A stretch of DNA of 13,886 nt from Alphaproteobacteria bacterium (GTDB lineage Bacteria > Pseudomonadota > Alphaproteobacteria > UBA828): the NCBI GenBank assembly GCA_030604165.1, contig JAUVWK010000031.1:1-13886 (forward strand). The letters are read 5' to 3'. Below the pieces are notes generated by a model. The model ran no database searches, was not told the DNA's origin, and saw only the letters and a list, made by a program, of their open reading frames with translations. The position numbers were made by a program, and so were the translations under genes. Each line of letters opens with the position of its first letter. Positions within the stretch are counted from its first letter, which is position 1. This document shows positions 13,434 to 13,886 of the stretch, piece by piece.

Positions 13434-13886
13434 GTTCCTGACCGTCCCGTCAGCGGGCAGGTGCAAGGTTGTGCCGCGAGGCCGGCCGCGACATCGAGTC
13501 GGTGTCACGGCGCTGCGTTTCGCCCACGGTTTGGGCAGTTCTCCTTGGGCACGTCGTCCTCGTCATCGCCAAATCCGCTGAATGCCTTATTGTTTATTCT
13601 TGCTTTGGCTTCTAGCAATTCGAGACTCTACGGAGCATCTTTCGATAGCAAAGCGCTCGTCGGAAGGAGTAGACAGTTTTATTGTGGTAATCATATTGGT
13701 GGAATAGTCACGTTAGCGGGATGTTCCTATCTCCAATTCGTTTCCCGATTCGCGCTGACGCGCGGCCTTGTTCGGATGGCCTCGATCGGCCATCGGCCTC
13801 GGCGACGTACGGTTGCTCAGGGTTGCCGGCGCTTGGCGCCCGATGGGGGGCTCGAATCGGGGTCTTTCGATACCGCCCGCCCGGCC
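13434..13886. other. Non-coding region upstream of tadG
   Basis: I see no gene here. Positions about 13580-13730 are clearly more A+T-rich than the rest of the window and are the likeliest site of the - strand promoter for the tadG block. A possible pair is TTGCTA (13613-13618) with TAAACA 16 nt downstream (13591-13596), but both hexamers are weak. A 20-bp inverted repeat, GATGGCC-N6-GGCCATC, lies at 13775-13794. The last 90 nt are G+C-rich with no recognised feature; an open + frame from ATG 13721 runs off the window but shows nothing recognisable. Confidence 0.5.
13775..13794. repeat. 20-bp inverted repeat upstream of tadG
   Basis: Perfect 7-bp arms, GATGGCC and GGCCATC, flank TCGATC. It has the same 7-6-7 layout as the repeat at 11111-11130 but an unrelated sequence. 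It could be an operator or part of a terminator for a gene beyond the window; no T tract is seen on either side. Confidence 0.3.

Noticed and set aside
13462..13476. Sigma-54-like sequence CGGCAC-AACC-TTGCA upstream of tadG on the - strand
   Set aside because: Both halves look good, but the spacing is GG-N9-GC, one base short of the strict GG-N10-GC, which normally abolishes function.
13845..13862. CTCGAATC, resembling a tRNA T-loop, near the right end
   Set aside because: The flanking bases are G on both sides and cannot form a T stem; no acceptor or anticodon arm is found.
1..13886. CRISPR arrays, insertion sequences, rRNA or tRNA genes
   Set aside because: No regularly spaced repeats, transposase or RNA-gene signatures were seen on either strand.

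Overview
The window is about 13.9 kb of G+C-rich DNA (roughly 60-65% by eye). It holds the end of an ABC-transporter operon on the + strand and a nearly complete tight-adherence (Tad/Flp, also called Cpa) type IVc pilus locus on the - strand. The Cpa-type gene order (flp, cpaA, cpaB, cpaC, cpaD, cpaE, cpaF, tadB, tadC), the Caulobacter-like CpaD and CpaE, and the style of the TadG-like protein point to an alphaproteobacterium. I cannot place it to order or genus.

Layout. Positions 2-1704 (+): a 5'-truncated livH and a complete livM, the two permeases of a branched-chain-amino-acid-type importer, overlapping by 4 nt. They run tail-to-tail into the pilus locus with only 30 nt between stop codons. 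Positions 1735-10622 (-): the pilus operon, read right to left: flp (major pilin), cpaA (prepilin peptidase), cpaB (RcpC-like periplasmic protein), cpaC (outer-membrane secretin), cpaD (lipoprotein), cpaE (TadZ-type localisation ATPase), cpaF (TadA-type motor ATPase), tadB and tadC (inner-membrane platform). From cpaD to tadC the genes overlap or nearly touch and most have strong Shine-Dalgarno sequences, so translational coupling is likely. Positions 10623-11171: a 549-nt non-coding spacer with several inverted and direct repeats. Positions 11172-13433 (-): a second same-strand block, read tadG-like, TadE/TadF-like, tadE, which encodes minor pilins and a surface or anchoring protein. Positions 13434-13886: non-coding upstream sequence, including an A+T-rich stretch that probably holds the block's promoter.

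How the genes work together (family knowledge applied to these sequences). CpaA would trim the leaders of Flp and the two TadE/F-type proteins, all of which carry a Gly | x4 Glu-(Tyr/Phe) processing site. CpaF powers assembly through the TadB/TadC platform. CpaE positions the machine in the cell. CpaC, CpaB and CpaD form the channel through the periplasm and outer membrane. TadG probably contributes a surface-exposed or anchoring beta-rich domain. TadD, the usual TPR partner, is not in this window.

Most of the window is a recognisable, intact pilus locus, and I see no clearly undescribed system. The points most worth a second look are a duplicated N-terminal helical domain in CpaF, the structured spacer between tadE and flp, and a hairpin just after the flp stop codon.
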